A DNA stretch of 64,000 nt from Cyclobacteriaceae bacterium (GTDB taxonomy: Bacteria > Bacteroidota > Bacteroidia > Cytophagales > Cyclobacteriaceae), in assembly GCA_020436085.1 (NCBI GenBank), contig JAGQYM010000003.1, forward strand, positions 62,001 to 126,000. Reading direction: 5' to 3'. How positions within the stretch are numbered: position 1 is the first letter of the stretch; each line of letters begins with the position of its first letter. Positions 36,122 through 44,790 of this stretch are shown in pieces. The position numbers and the translations under genes are program-made. The notes below the pieces were generated by a model. It did not search any database. It was not told where the DNA came from and saw nothing but the letters and a program-made list of their open reading frames with translations.

Positions 36122-36745
36122 ATGAAAACTAACTTTAAGATTATTATCGGAACAATAGCAGTGGTTGCCTTGTCGCTTTCCTCTGCTTATGCTCAAAATC
36201 CGAGAATGGGTATCAAGGGAGGGCTCAACATAAGTAACCTTTATGTGGATGATGTAAATGATGAAAATTCACGAATTGGATTCAATGCAGGATTCTACGG
36301 CCAACCCATTTCTTCAGATGTATTCGCGCTGCAAACTGAATTGTTGTATTCAACTAAAGGTTCGGAAAATGAATACGATGGATTTGTTGATCAGAATGTA
36401 AAATTCAATCTCAACTACCTCGAGGTGCCAGTACTTGCTGTGTTTAAACTTGGCAATACCGCTGAGCTTCACGCTGGTGGATACGGAGGTTACCTTCTTG
36501 GAGCCAATGTTAAATACAGTGGCGACTTAATAAGTGGTGGTGAGGATTTGGATCGCGACAATTTTGAAACTGTGGATTATGGATTAATTGGAGGTGTTGG
36601 GTTCAACTTTGGCGATGTTCAAATTGGCGCACGCTATAACTACGGCCTGAGGCAACTAGCAAAAACCGACAATGCGAAAGACATTCTGGGCAATTCGAAA
36701 AACTCAGTTGCGAATGTCTACATCGCTTTTAATTTCAACCAATAA
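36122..36745 (+). CDS. Outer-membrane beta-barrel protein
   Basis: A 207-residue protein with a signal peptide (MKTNFKIIIGTIAVVALSLSSAYAQ) and an alternating-strand mature part typical of the OMP_b-brl_2/porin-like group (MGIKGGLNISNLY, then eight or so strands ending in YIAFNFNQ). The terminal aromatic-rich strand fits BAM-dependent insertion. The substrate is unknown. It lies between the kinase and regulator genes. Confidence 0.88.
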   Translation: MKTNFKIIIGTIAVVALSLSSAYAQNPRMGIKGGLNISNLYVDDVNDENSRIGFNAGFYGQPISSDVFALQTELLYSTKGSENEYDGFVDQNVKFNLNYLEVPVLAVFKLGNTAELHAGGYGGYLLGANVKYSGDLISGGEDLDRDNFETVDYGLIGGVGFNFGDVQIGARYNYGLRQLAKTDNAKDILGNSKNSVANVYIAFNFNQ

Positions 36746-36756
36746 CCGAACGAAGG

Positions 36757-36787
36757 AAACTATAGGAGCAAGTGCTCCTATAGTTTT
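36757..36787. terminator. Bidirectional terminator
   Basis: A long stem of 13-14 pairs (36757-36770 with 36773-36786) just after the barrel gene, followed by TTTTA. The convergent regulator gene's stop codon lies inside the right arm (36778-36780). It ends transcription from both sides. Confidence 0.8.
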
Positions 36788-38160
36788 ATGTCGTAAGCTT
36801 TCAGTTTGTTGTACAAAGTCTTCCGATCAATTTTCAACACTTCGGCTGCCTTACTTTTATTGAATCCTGTTTTCTCCAGAACATCAATTATAGCCTGCCG
36901 TTCCGCACTCCCGGTCACCGCTTTCAGAATATTATCTTCAGAACCATTAGCCCCAATATTTGCTTGCGACAAATGTACGTGAGTAGATGAATTCAGAATT
37001 TCACCTGGCAGATGATCTTTTTCAATTTCATCACCACCACAAAGTAGGACTGCGCGCTTAACCACGTTGTTAAGCTCTCTCAAGTTGCCATACCAATGGT
37101 ATTCATTAAGATGCCCTTCCACCTCTTTCGAGAAGGATTTGACACTCTTATTTAGTGACTTATTTGCTTTGTTAAGAAAGTGTTTTGCGAACAACATGAT
37201 ATCTTCTTTGCGCTGACGCAGCGGTGACAATTCTATCTTAAATTCATTCAGCCTGTGGTAAAGATCTTCGCGGAATTTTCCTTCCTTAACCGCTTCGGTT
37301 AAATCTTCGTTGGTCGCCACCACAATTCGTACATCGATTGGAACTACTTTGGATCCTCCAATTCTTCTGATATTTCTTTCCTGCAAAACCCTGAGCAGTT
37401 TCACCTGGTTCTCATAAGATAGATTTCCGATCTCATCAAGAAACAAAGTTCCCGAGTCCGCCAGCTCAAACGTTCCGGCCTTATCAATAACTGCTCCCGT
37501 AAAAGCTCCCTTGACGTGACCAAAGAGTTCGCTCCCGGCCAACTCATTTGGCAACGCCCCGCAGTCAAGCGCCACAAATGGCTTTCCTTGGCGATTACTT
37601 TTTTGATGAATCGCTTTGGCTACATACTCTTTGCCAGTTCCTGTTTCACCAGAGATAATTACTGACATATCTGAAGGCGCCACCAGTTCGATGTGCTTCT
37701 TCACGGTTTCTGCTTGTGGGCTTACGCCATCGACATACACCACTTGCGATTGTCCACTGGTAGTCTTCTTTTTGGATTGCGTTGACCTCTTACCTTCCTC
37801 CTTCTTTGAGATCGCCTCTTTGATCGTCATTAAAATCTCATCTGGATACAAGGGTTTAACCACGTAGTCATCAGCTCCATGCTTAAAAGTATCAACAGCA
37901 GTTTTCACATCAGAATAACCAGTGATGATAACAATGGCGGCACCAGGTTGAATCAATCGCACTCTCTGTATCATCTCTACACCATTAGTGTCTGGCAGGC
38001 GATAGTCACAAAGAATCAAAGCAAATTCCTCCTTCTTCAATTTACCTACTGCATCATCTCCGTTGTGAGCAACAGTAACTGAAAATCCCTTTTTGCCAAG
38101 AAAATTTGAAACAAGTGTACAAATATCCTTGTCATCATCTACTACAAGAATTGATTGCAT
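36778..38160 (-). CDS. Sigma-54-dependent response regulator, NtrC family
   Basis: A 460-residue activator. Receiver domain (1-120) with phospho-acceptor D52 in LCDYRLPD; AAA+ domain (about 145-375) with GETGTGKE (Walker A) and the sigma-54 contact loop GAFTGA; C-terminal Fis-type helix-turn-helix (FNKSKAAEVLKIDRKTLYNK). The intact GAFTGA means it can activate sigma-54 polymerase. It lies 37 bases downstream of the receiver gene and forms an operon with it. The kinase at 34268 is the likely partner. Confidence 0.96.
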   Translation of the reverse strand: MQSILVVDDDKDICTLVSNFLGKKGFSVTVAHNGDDAVGKLKKEEFALILCDYRLPDTNGVEMIQRVRLIQPGAAIVIITGYSDVKTAVDTFKHGADDYVVKPLYPDEILMTIKEAISKKEEGKRSTQSKKKTTSGQSQVVYVDGVSPQAETVKKHIELVAPSDMSVIISGETGTGKEYVAKAIHQKSNRQGKPFVALDCGALPNELAGSELFGHVKGAFTGAVIDKAGTFELADSGTLFLDEIGNLSYENQVKLLRVLQERNIRRIGGSKVVPIDVRIVVATNEDLTEAVKEGKFREDLYHRLNEFKIELSPLRQRKEDIMLFAKHFLNKANKSLNKSVKSFSKEVEGHLNEYHWYGNLRELNNVVKRAVLLCGGDEIEKDHLPGEILNSSTHVHLSQANIGANGSEDNILKAVTGSAERQAIIDVLEKTGFNKSKAAEVLKIDRKTLYNKLKAYDIKL

Positions 38161-38197
38161 AAAAAATGATTTATTAAAAATTCAGGAGGTTCTTATC

Positions 38198-38551
38198 CTA
38201 CCTAAGGTCCAAATCGTTGAGCGCAGAAAGAACAATGCTGCGGCTAAACGGCTTTTTTATTAAATAGTCGGCACCCTCCTTGGAAGCCTTGGCTAATCCC
38301 GAATCAAAAGCACTGATAACTATTACTTTTGTATCACTATCCTTTTCCTTTATCAACGGAATTAATTGAGAACCGATGCCATCTGGCAAGTTCAAATCGA
38401 TAAACGCGCTATCATATCTTTCGGTGGATAGCCTCTCGCGAGCATCTTCAAGATTGAGCACATAGGTGGTTTCAAAACCCTCTTTCGCAAGAATTTGGGA
38501 AAGAAGTATGCAGATATCCTCCTCGTCATCTACCAGTAAAACTTTTGACAT
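38198..38551 (-). CDS. Single-domain response regulator
   Basis: A 117-residue stand-alone receiver. The acidic pair DDEED, phospho-acceptor D52 in AFIDLNLPD and lysine in IKKPF are all in place. With no output domain it probably tunes the cascade. It is first in an operon with the NtrC-type regulator. Confidence 0.94.
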   Translation of the reverse strand: MSKVLLVDDEEDICILLSQILAKEGFETTYVLNLEDARERLSTERYDSAFIDLNLPDGIGSQLIPLIKEKDSDTKVIVISAFDSGLAKASKEGADYLIKKPFSRSIVLSALNDLDLR

Positions 38552-38626
38552 CTTACCCGATTAAAACACAACACATATTTTCACGTGATGTAACAGCCTA
38601 ACTAGCTATTACTAGAATTTAAATTA

Positions 38627-38642
38627 GAAAAAATAGTGCCAA
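38627..38642 (-). promoter_or_regulatory. Possible sigma-54-like promoter of the receiver gene
   Basis: On the minus strand TTGGCAC-TATTT-TTTC: the -24 half matches exactly, and ten bases lead to TC at the -12 position. It is 76-91 bases upstream of ATG 38551. Same form as the element before csbD. Confidence 0.4.
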
Positions 38643-38781
38643 AGACTAAATCCAACTTCGAGACATCTAATAAAGGTAATTGTACCGATGTCGGTTTAAA
38701 ATTCCACAATATTTTGTAGAGTAATTTCCACAGGAAGACTCACTTGCCACTCAAATTGAACGAATCACAAGCATTTCTCAA

Positions 38782-38797
38782 TTGGCACAGTTGTTTG
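38782..38797 (+). promoter_or_regulatory. Possible sigma-54-like promoter of the small membrane gene
   Basis: TTGGCAC-AGTTG-TTTG: exact -24 half, ten bases to TG at the -12 position. It is 33-48 bases before ATG 38830. The rest of the 278-base gap upstream holds two CCACA half-sites (38704-38708, 38728-38732) but no gene. Confidence 0.4.
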
Positions 38798-38829
38798 AGA
38801 CTAGTTCTGAAACAAACGCAAAAAACTTT

Positions 38830-38982
38830 ATGAGTGAATTACTGTATCTGATTGCCGTCATCCTGTTGATAGGATGGTTGCTTGGCTTTTTTGTATTCAG
38901 CCTGGGAAGTATCATCCATGTGCTTCTCGTGTTTGCTGTCATTGCGGTGCTATTTCGACTGATACGCGGTCGGGGTGTTTAA
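38830..38982 (+). CDS. Small lmo0937-like membrane protein
   Basis: A 50-residue protein of two hydrophobic helices (LLYLIAVILLIGWLLGFFVF; IIHVLLVFAVIAVLFRLI) and a basic end (RGRGV). This is the lmo0937-type small membrane family, often found beside stress genes. A reading from 38782 would include non-membrane residues and overlap the promoter element, so ATG 38830 is the likely start. Confidence 0.8.
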   Translation: MSELLYLIAVILLIGWLLGFFVFSLGSIIHVLLVFAVIAVLFRLIRGRGV

Positions 38983-39035
38983 GCCTTTCGATGCATACGC
39001 AAATAAATTCCTAACCATGTATATTTGGCCCCTTT

Positions 39036-39983
39036 ATGGGGAACCGAATAGCCATCATTGACCTTGGGACCAACACATTCCACTTGCTCATCGTTGACGT
39101 TAATCAACCTGGCTATCGCATAGTTCATCGCGAGCGCCAGGCGGCGAAGCTCGGAAAGAAAGGCATCAATGAGGGAATCATTACGGAAGATGCATTTCAG
39201 CGGGCATCAAAAACAATTGCTGCATTCAAGGCATCAATCGATAGCATGGCCGTTGATGACATCTACGCGTTTGGAACAAGTGCATTGAGAAGCGCGAGTA
39301 ACCAAAAAGGAATCATCGAGCAGATAAAAACAAAACATGCGATTGATGTGAATGTGATCACAGGTGATGAGGAGGCCCGATTAATTTTTGAAGGTGTGAA
39401 ATCCGCGTTGACTTTTGGCGGCAAATCTCTTGTGATGGATATAGGAGGTGGCAGTGTGGAATTCATTATTGGAGACGATAGCCAAATCTACTGGAAGCAA
39501 AGTTTTGAGATTGGAGCCCAAAGGTTACTTGAGATGTATCATCAACACGATCCAATTTCACAAAAGGAAACCCAAGACCTTTATCAGCACTTTGATGAGG
39601 TCCTCCCTCCATTATTTCACGCCCTGGCAGAATATGAACCAGAAGCATTAGTCGGTTCTTCTGGGACATTTGATACGCTTAGTGACATCTATTGTATTGA
39701 GAAAGGAATTACCAAAGATTCAAACGCGCCAGAGACACCGCTGTCATTTGAAGGGTTCAGGCAAATCTTCAGGGAACTGCTTGTCAGAAACCGTGAGCAG
39801 CGAATGGCTATTCCAGGTATGATAGAACTGCGTGTGGATATGATTGTAGTGGCTTGCTGCCTGATCGACTACGTCACTAAAAAATATTCTTTCAATAAAA
39901 TTCGTGTGTCAAGCTATGCCTTGAAGGAAGGCGTGTTGGCCGATCTTTTGAAAAGAAAAGCCTCGAAGGTCAAAGCCGGTTAG
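39036..39983 (+). CDS. Ppx/GppA family phosphatase
   Basis: A 315-residue ASKHA-fold enzyme that cleaves polyphosphate or pppGpp. AIIDLGTNTFHLLIV starts the phosphate-binding loop, EEARLIFEGVKSAL and MDIGGGSVEFI follow, and GSSGTFDTLSD completes the core. It has the short form without the C-terminal HD-like domain. A TATATTTG -7-type box lies just before the ATG. Its last codons form part of the terminator of the convergent gene. Confidence 0.92.
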   Translation: MGNRIAIIDLGTNTFHLLIVDVNQPGYRIVHRERQAAKLGKKGINEGIITEDAFQRASKTIAAFKASIDSMAVDDIYAFGTSALRSASNQKGIIEQIKTKHAIDVNVITGDEEARLIFEGVKSALTFGGKSLVMDIGGGSVEFIIGDDSQIYWKQSFEIGAQRLLEMYHQHDPISQKETQDLYQHFDEVLPPLFHALAEYEPEALVGSSGTFDTLSDIYCIEKGITKDSNAPETPLSFEGFRQIFRELLVRNREQRMAIPGMIELRVDMIVVACCLIDYVTKKYSFNKIRVSSYALKEGVLADLLKRKASKVKAG

Positions 39984-40000
39984 CTCATTCCTTCGAGGCT
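39951..40000 (-). terminator. Terminator of the DUF4139 gene
   Basis: An 11-base stem (39959-39969 with 39990-40000) separated by 20 bases; on the minus strand it is followed by TTTTCTTTTC. The T-run lies inside the end of the Ppx/GppA coding region, a shared 3' boundary. Confidence 0.7.
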
Positions 40001-40009
40001 ACTATCGGT

Positions 40010-41632
40010 TTACAATCCTGAAACTTGCTTGTCCTTCGGGTATTTTACCTCGTATCGGAAACCCATCTTCCGCGTTTCATTGGGTTGAAGGGTCAGGCTC
40101 CACACCATCTTTCCCGTTTTCGCATCAAATCGTGAACCACCAATATCGAGAGGATTTACTTCAATCTGACTGTTCTTGGAAATTGGCATTTGATCCTCAA
40201 CTGTAATCTTCACAGGCTCGCTCTTTGTATTCCTTACAGATATCTCCCATACATGCTCCTCCCGTTGGTTAGATCCTATCACTCGCTTTGTAGTCAAATC
40301 CTTGAGTTCTTCTCTCTTCACAACAATTCTTGTATCCCGGCCAAGCGAAACAGATAGCGTATCCTGAATATTGTTGGGATCGATAAACGTCTTTCCAACA
40401 TAAGTACCCTCAAAAAAGATATTTGCATCACCTGGAAGCAAATCAAAATCTTCCCATCCGGTAGCTTTTGCAATCAGGAATGCATCAGTATCCAACTTAG
40501 GTACCACAGAATAATTGTAGGTAGCCTTCACTTCATGATTCTTTATATCCACCAATGTAGGCTTGGAAGAAGATTCAACCGTGTATGGCAATGGAATTTC
40601 AAACTCAGTGTTTAGAGAAGTTTGTATCGAGGTTGTTTCGATTGTCGTTGCTGAAAATCCCATTGACTTCCTCTCCCGTTCCAAATCATCAGCTGTTACC
40701 ACTATTTCATTTAATTCGCTTGCAGCAGGCATCGCTTTACCGAGACTTCTTTTGCGATATTCATACGCAACCGGATTGTAGAAATCAAGGAACCATGGAA
40801 AAAGTTCAGGCTTGAGTCCCCCCTGGTTTGGATTAGCTGTTGACAATTTCAACTTCACATTCTTCCACACTTCGCCTGTGCTTTGATACACGTTGGCTCT
40901 GTAAGCAAGCTGAACGGGACTTTTTGTATTCATGGCTCTTAGGTCATAAACAGGATTCCATCCAGCATTTGACACGATATAACTCACCTCCAGTGACGCA
41001 GATGTGGCAGCCGAAGCAGAAACGCTCACAACGATCTCACTTGTGTTTCTACTATAAAGTTCATTTTCAGAATTGATCTGCCTTTGCAATCGAACAATGT
41101 GATTATTGATTTTCTTAATCTTTTCATCCTGCATCACCTTGGAAGTCAAGATATCCCCAAGGCGACTCCTGTAAAAGTCGGCCATTGCCTTTAGTTCATT
41201 TACAGTCAGGTTCTGACTGGTGCCCCCTATCTTCTGGTTGCTAAGCAGCATTTGCTCTTCCTTATTCAGAATCTCCTTCTGGCTCTGCTCTATAGTGAGC
41301 TGCTTTTGATAGTGCTCCAGCGAGTCTTTCAGAAGCTTTAACTTATCAGGTATGTTGAATTCATTGAGATAATTCTGCTGATGACGAATGCCAAGGATGG
41401 TAAAACTACCTTTGCCAGCCACCTGCACACTGGTGGGATCCAACTGTGACGTAAGACCTGATATGATCAGTTCAGTTTTACCCGCGTCAAGTCGTGACTT
41501 CACCTCTCTTGTCACTTGTGCCTGGCTTAAAAATACCGTGACATCTGTAATCTGGCTATCCACCTTTTTCTCCTGCTGCGCAAAACCCGTAGTCCAGCCG
41601 AGAATTAATATAAATGCAATTGATTTCTTCAT
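40010..41632 (-). CDS. DUF4139 (mucoidy inhibitor A-like) exported protein
   Basis: A 540-residue protein with a signal peptide (MKKSIAFILILGWTTGFAQ), an N-terminal DUF4140-like part (QITDVTVFLSQAQVTREV), a coiled coil (about 95-195) and a C-terminal DUF4139 domain (SYIVSNAGWNPVYDLRA). The family is widespread in Bacteroidota with unclear function; the name MuiA comes from a mucoidy-related gene. It ends at the terminator shared with the Ppx/GppA gene. Confidence 0.88.
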   Translation of the reverse strand: MKKSIAFILILGWTTGFAQQEKKVDSQITDVTVFLSQAQVTREVKSRLDAGKTELIISGLTSQLDPTSVQVAGKGSFTILGIRHQQNYLNEFNIPDKLKLLKDSLEHYQKQLTIEQSQKEILNKEEQMLLSNQKIGGTSQNLTVNELKAMADFYRSRLGDILTSKVMQDEKIKKINNHIVRLQRQINSENELYSRNTSEIVVSVSASAATSASLEVSYIVSNAGWNPVYDLRAMNTKSPVQLAYRANVYQSTGEVWKNVKLKLSTANPNQGGLKPELFPWFLDFYNPVAYEYRKRSLGKAMPAASELNEIVVTADDLERERKSMGFSATTIETTSIQTSLNTEFEIPLPYTVESSSKPTLVDIKNHEVKATYNYSVVPKLDTDAFLIAKATGWEDFDLLPGDANIFFEGTYVGKTFIDPNNIQDTLSVSLGRDTRIVVKREELKDLTTKRVIGSNQREEHVWEISVRNTKSEPVKITVEDQMPISKNSQIEVNPLDIGGSRFDAKTGKMVWSLTLQPNETRKMGFRYEVKYPKDKQVSGL

Positions 41633-41742
41633 AATTCTGATTTTTACATGTTAGATGCACGATGGCATCGCTTTCCATAAATCCGAACGAAAGTTCTTTA
41701 AAAACATTGGAAATTGGCCTCAAAAAATCACTTTTGTCAATC

Positions 41743-42819
41743 ATGCAAAACACCTTTCCAGAGTCTCAGCTACGCCAATTTGCTCACAACACCTTCTTAA
41801 AAATCGGTTGTTCCCAAGAGGACGCTACACTGGCTGCGAATGTATTGCTTCAGGCTGACCTGCGTGGCATCGACTCACATGGATTGGCTCGCCTAAGCGG
41901 ATATGTCAGGCTGTGGGAAGCAAAACGAATTAACAGTAAACCAAAAATTGAAATCGTCCACGAGTCACCAAGCACGGCAGTTGTCAATGGCGATCAGGGA
42001 CTAGGGCTGGTAGTAGCACCCAAGGCGATGGAGATAGCCATGAAGAAAGCAGAAACATGTGGAACGGGATGGGTGGCCGTGAAAAACTCAAATCACTTCG
42101 GGATAGCGGGATATCATGCGATGATGGCACTGGATCGAGATATGATTGGTATGTCAATGACGAATGCAAGCCCTCTTGTAGCCCCAACTTTCTCAACAGA
42201 ACGACTGTTGGGCACAAATCCCATTTGCGTGGCGATTCCCGCTGGCAAACAACCACCTTTTGTTGCCGACTTTGCAACAACCACCGCTGCCAATGGAAAG
42301 CTGGAAATCCTTCAAAGGAAAAATGAAGATGCACCTCTCGGTTGGGTTCAAACCAAAGATGGAAAATCAACGACAAATGCACATGGTGTCAAAGAAGGTG
42401 GCGCGCTCATTCCACTAGGTAGTGATCGCGAGCATGGAAGTCACAAAGGGTTTTGCCTTGGCGCTTGGGTTGATATTTTTTCAGCTGTGCTCTCGGGTGC
42501 CAACTATGGTCCATGGGTTCCTCCCTTTGTTAGTTTTCTTGCACCATCAGATAATCCTGTTGGAGAAGGTATTGGCCATTTTGTTGGTGCGATGCGAATC
42601 GATGCATTCAGGCCGAAAGAGGAATTTAAACATCACATGGACAATTGGATAAGTCGGTTTAGGGAAGCATCAACTGTTGACGGAGAGGATCGGGTAATCA
42701 TTCCTGGCGATCCGGAACGGGAACAAGAGGCAATCCGCAAAAAAGATGGTATTCCACTCAACGACAAGGTAGAACAGGACCTACGCGAGCTTGGAGAAAA
42801 ATTGGGTATTCCATTCTAA
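41743..42819 (+). CDS. Ldh-family NAD(P)-dependent dehydrogenase
   Basis: A 358-residue enzyme of the malate/L-lactate/ureidoglycolate dehydrogenase group. Family motifs: GIDSHGLARLSGY, VKNSNHFGIAGYHAM and GTNPICVAIPAG. ATG 41743 gives the usual length; an upstream ATG-like start at 41662 adds 27 unrelated residues. It reduces or oxidises a 2-hydroxy acid, substrate unknown. It is divergent from the DUF4139 gene. Confidence 0.92.
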   Translation: MQNTFPESQLRQFAHNTFLKIGCSQEDATLAANVLLQADLRGIDSHGLARLSGYVRLWEAKRINSKPKIEIVHESPSTAVVNGDQGLGLVVAPKAMEIAMKKAETCGTGWVAVKNSNHFGIAGYHAMMALDRDMIGMSMTNASPLVAPTFSTERLLGTNPICVAIPAGKQPPFVADFATTTAANGKLEILQRKNEDAPLGWVQTKDGKSTTNAHGVKEGGALIPLGSDREHGSHKGFCLGAWVDIFSAVLSGANYGPWVPPFVSFLAPSDNPVGEGIGHFVGAMRIDAFRPKEEFKHHMDNWISRFREASTVDGEDRVIIPGDPEREQEAIRKKDGIPLNDKVEQDLRELGEKLGIPF

Positions 42820-42821
42820 GA

Positions 42822-43403
42822 TCAGAAATTCAAGAAGCCGACATTAGCACCTACACGAAAAATCCATGGACTAGGGTATGCGTTGGGGTCGTTTGGATTG
42901 GCCTGCTGTCGATAAGAGAAGTTGTAGAGACCAATAACGTAAAAGCTCGATCTCCTGCCTAGCGGAACGACATATCCCGCGCCTCCTAAAAAACTGTTAA
43001 ATGATATCCTTCGGGTTGATGTTATCCCTGAGGGAAATTCATAATTGAGGTGTTCATACTCTGTGTGAAGAAATAATTCAGGCACCAAATAATATCTGGC
43101 GAACACACTGGCTCCATAGTCATTCAATTTGATATTTGGCGTTGCCAGCTTGTAATTCGTGTACCGATATAACAATCCAATACCCGGAGTAAAACGTGTA
43201 GTTAATCGATATCCAATAATCGGTGACACCGATATAAAGTCCTGAGCATTATTAAACCCCAAGCCCATTCCGCCACCTGTATAAATCCGCTCCTTCCAAC
43301 TCACCCCCTTCATACTCTGATCTCCAAAGCCATTGCTCCTTTGAGCAAAGACAGAAAAGCTGCCCAGTAGGCATAGACAGAAGATGGTAACTACCCTTAT
43401 CAT
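42822..43403 (-). CDS. Putative outer-membrane beta-barrel protein
   Basis: A 193-residue protein with a signal peptide (MIRVVTIFCLCLLGSFSVFAQ) and strands of alternating residues that end with an aromatic residue (VGFLNF), typical of a small outer-membrane barrel. No named family is certain. It lies 6 bases after the FtsB/DivIC-like gene and 2 bases from the convergent dehydrogenase stop. Function unknown. Confidence 0.75.
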   Translation of the reverse strand: MIRVVTIFCLCLLGSFSVFAQRSNGFGDQSMKGVSWKERIYTGGGMGLGFNNAQDFISVSPIIGYRLTTRFTPGIGLLYRYTNYKLATPNIKLNDYGASVFARYYLVPELFLHTEYEHLNYEFPSGITSTRRISFNSFLGGAGYVVPLGRRSSFYVIGLYNFSYRQQANPNDPNAYPSPWIFRVGANVGFLNF

Positions 43404-43409
43404 TAATAG

Positions 43410-43700
43410 TTAGTTTTCAACGATCACGAACACGTCCTCGGATTCTTTCTTCATCAGGTATTTTTCCCGGGCAAACTTCTCCAGCAGCTCTTTGTTGGTC
43501 ATCAACTCCTGCCGGTCTTTTTCTACCTCAACGATCTTTTCCTGATAATATTCCTTCTCTCTTTCGAGAGACCGAAGCTTCGAGCCCATTTTGACGCGCG
43601 TAATCAAATCGTTTGAATCAATAAACGTCATCCAAACCAAGAAGAATACGGCCGTCAAAAAATAAAAGTTGCGAAATAGGGGCGGGACTTTGCGAAACAT
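43410..43700 (-). CDS. FtsB/DivIC-type septum formation initiator
   Basis: A 96-residue bitopic protein: a short N-terminal tail, one membrane helix (FYFLTAVFFLVWMTFI), and a coiled coil (LRSLEREKEYYQEKIVEVEK), then LEKFAREKYLMKKESEDVFVI, the conserved C-terminal part. It bridges the divisome proteins. A promoter of Bacteroidota type lies 20-52 bases upstream. Confidence 0.92.
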   Translation of the reverse strand: MFRKVPPLFRNFYFLTAVFFLVWMTFIDSNDLITRVKMGSKLRSLEREKEYYQEKIVEVEKDRQELMTNKELLEKFAREKYLMKKESEDVFVIVEN

Positions 43701-43719
43701 AGTTTAAAAAATGGTTTGA

Positions 43720-43752
43720 CGAAGATAGGGAAATTAACCCAAATCGTGCAAA
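43720..43752 (-). promoter_or_regulatory. Bacteroidota-type promoter of the FtsB/DivIC gene
   Basis: On the minus strand TTTG (43752-43749), 21 bases, then TATCTTCG (43727-43720): the -33/-7 pattern TTTG-N19-21-TAnnTTTG with one mismatch. The start codon is 20 bases further on. Confidence 0.6.
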
Positions 43753-43779
43753 ATCCCGCGCAAACGGCCATGATAGGCC

Positions 43780-44208
43780 TTAAATCTGATGCCACACTTC
43801 TTCTCTTATCACTTTGTTTCTACCATTAACTTTATCAATCAAAGAGAATTTGATATTTTTTCGACCCTTCCACCACATCTGAAATGGCATTTCTCTGCCC
43901 TTGAAGGGATCCAAATAAACTCCAGTACTCCCCTGAAACAATTTCTTCATCACGAGGTCTCTGATCAAAGTTGCACCGAGCAATTGATTTCCTTGGTGGC
44001 GTGAATCTGCCCAAACAATCTCACCCTGAAAAACAGAGTCAACATTGTGAATAATAATACGCATTGTCTGCGCATCGTTAACCCACACACCTGTCAGTCT
44101 CGACTCCATATCTGCCATTTCATTGTTCAAGCGGTAATATCCAATTACCAGCAGTACACTCCCAAAAAAGGCAGCCAACATGTACATCAAAGGATAATAG
44201 GTTTCCAT
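43780..44208 (-). CDS. Small membrane protein, DUF2147-like (paralogue)
   Basis: A 142-residue protein with one N-terminal membrane helix and a beta-rich domain starting LTGVWVNDAQTMRIIIH, like the lipocalin-type start of DUF2147. It resembles the product of 44230-44637 in order and length (SGVW start, YLDPF or YIDPY, then a K/W end), so the two are tandem paralogues. Function unknown. There are 21 bases between them. Confidence 0.65.
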   Translation of the reverse strand: METYYPLMYMLAAFFGSVLLVIGYYRLNNEMADMESRLTGVWVNDAQTMRIIIHNVDSVFQGEIVWADSRHQGNQLLGATLIRDLVMKKLFQGSTGVYLDPFKGREMPFQMWWKGRKNIKFSLIDKVNGRNKVIREEVWHQI

Positions 44209-44229
44209 AACTTTTTGCTTTTGGACCGA

Positions 44230-44637
44230 CTATAAGGGGTCGATCAATTTCCACTCCTCTTTCTTCACTATATTCTCTTTCTCAAGGAAGCACACCTTCA
44301 AAGTGCGCGCGTCCTTCAGTTTTACTCTTAAATCAAATTCCTCCATGGTGTAAGGATCAATGTACTTGCCCGTACTCCAGTACCAAATCGCCCGCAACTT
44401 CACGCTGTTCACCACCATCTTGCCGATCACTATCTTATCGTTACCATTTCGAAACTGTGCAGATACTACGTGTCCATGCACATTTGCATTGTCTTCGTGC
44501 ATCATGATTTGTAATGTGTCTGCCTGATTAGACCAAACTCCAGACAACTGCCAACCCAGGTAGCTGGAGGTGAAAGGCTTGCCTAAGTAGAGAAGAGCTG
44601 AGGCCAGAATGATTCCGATTGCGATGATCCAAAACAT
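44230..44637 (-). CDS. Small membrane protein, DUF2147-like (paralogue)
   Basis: A 135-residue protein with an N-terminal membrane helix (IIAIGIILASALLYL) and SGVWSNQADTLQIMMHED, then TGKYIDPYTMEEFDLRV and a C-terminal EEWKLIDPL. Shares pattern with the protein of 43780-44208. The role is not known. A hairpin (44764-44782) lies 127 bases upstream and isolates it from the gene at 44791. Confidence 0.65.
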   Translation of the reverse strand: MFWIIAIGIILASALLYLGKPFTSSYLGWQLSGVWSNQADTLQIMMHEDNANVHGHVVSAQFRNGNDKIVIGKMVVNSVKLRAIWYWSTGKYIDPYTMEEFDLRVKLKDARTLKVCFLEKENIVKKEEWKLIDPL

Positions 44638-44758
44638 AACTTTTCGGGTTATGCCAGACTAATCCCAAAAAGTGTTCTAAAATTATCCAGAAAGACGAAA
44701 ACAGCGTTCTGAGCTCAAAAATGAACTTTTATAGTTCGCTTAAAAGGATCGACCCCTC

Positions 44759-44782
44759 AAAAATTATCCCATTTTGGGATAA
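44759..44782 (-). terminator. Rho-independent terminator
   Basis: TTATCCC (44764-44770) pairs with GGGATAA (44776-44782), five-base loop; the minus strand continues with TTTTTGAG. It ends the gene at 44791-45093, whose stop is 8 bases away. Confidence 0.65.
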
Positions 44783-44790
44783 CAATCCCA

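Noticed and set aside
39020..39027. TATATTTG as the promoter of the Ppx/GppA gene
   Set aside because: It fits the -7 box but has no TTTG at 19-21 bases, and it lies only 9 bases from the ATG.
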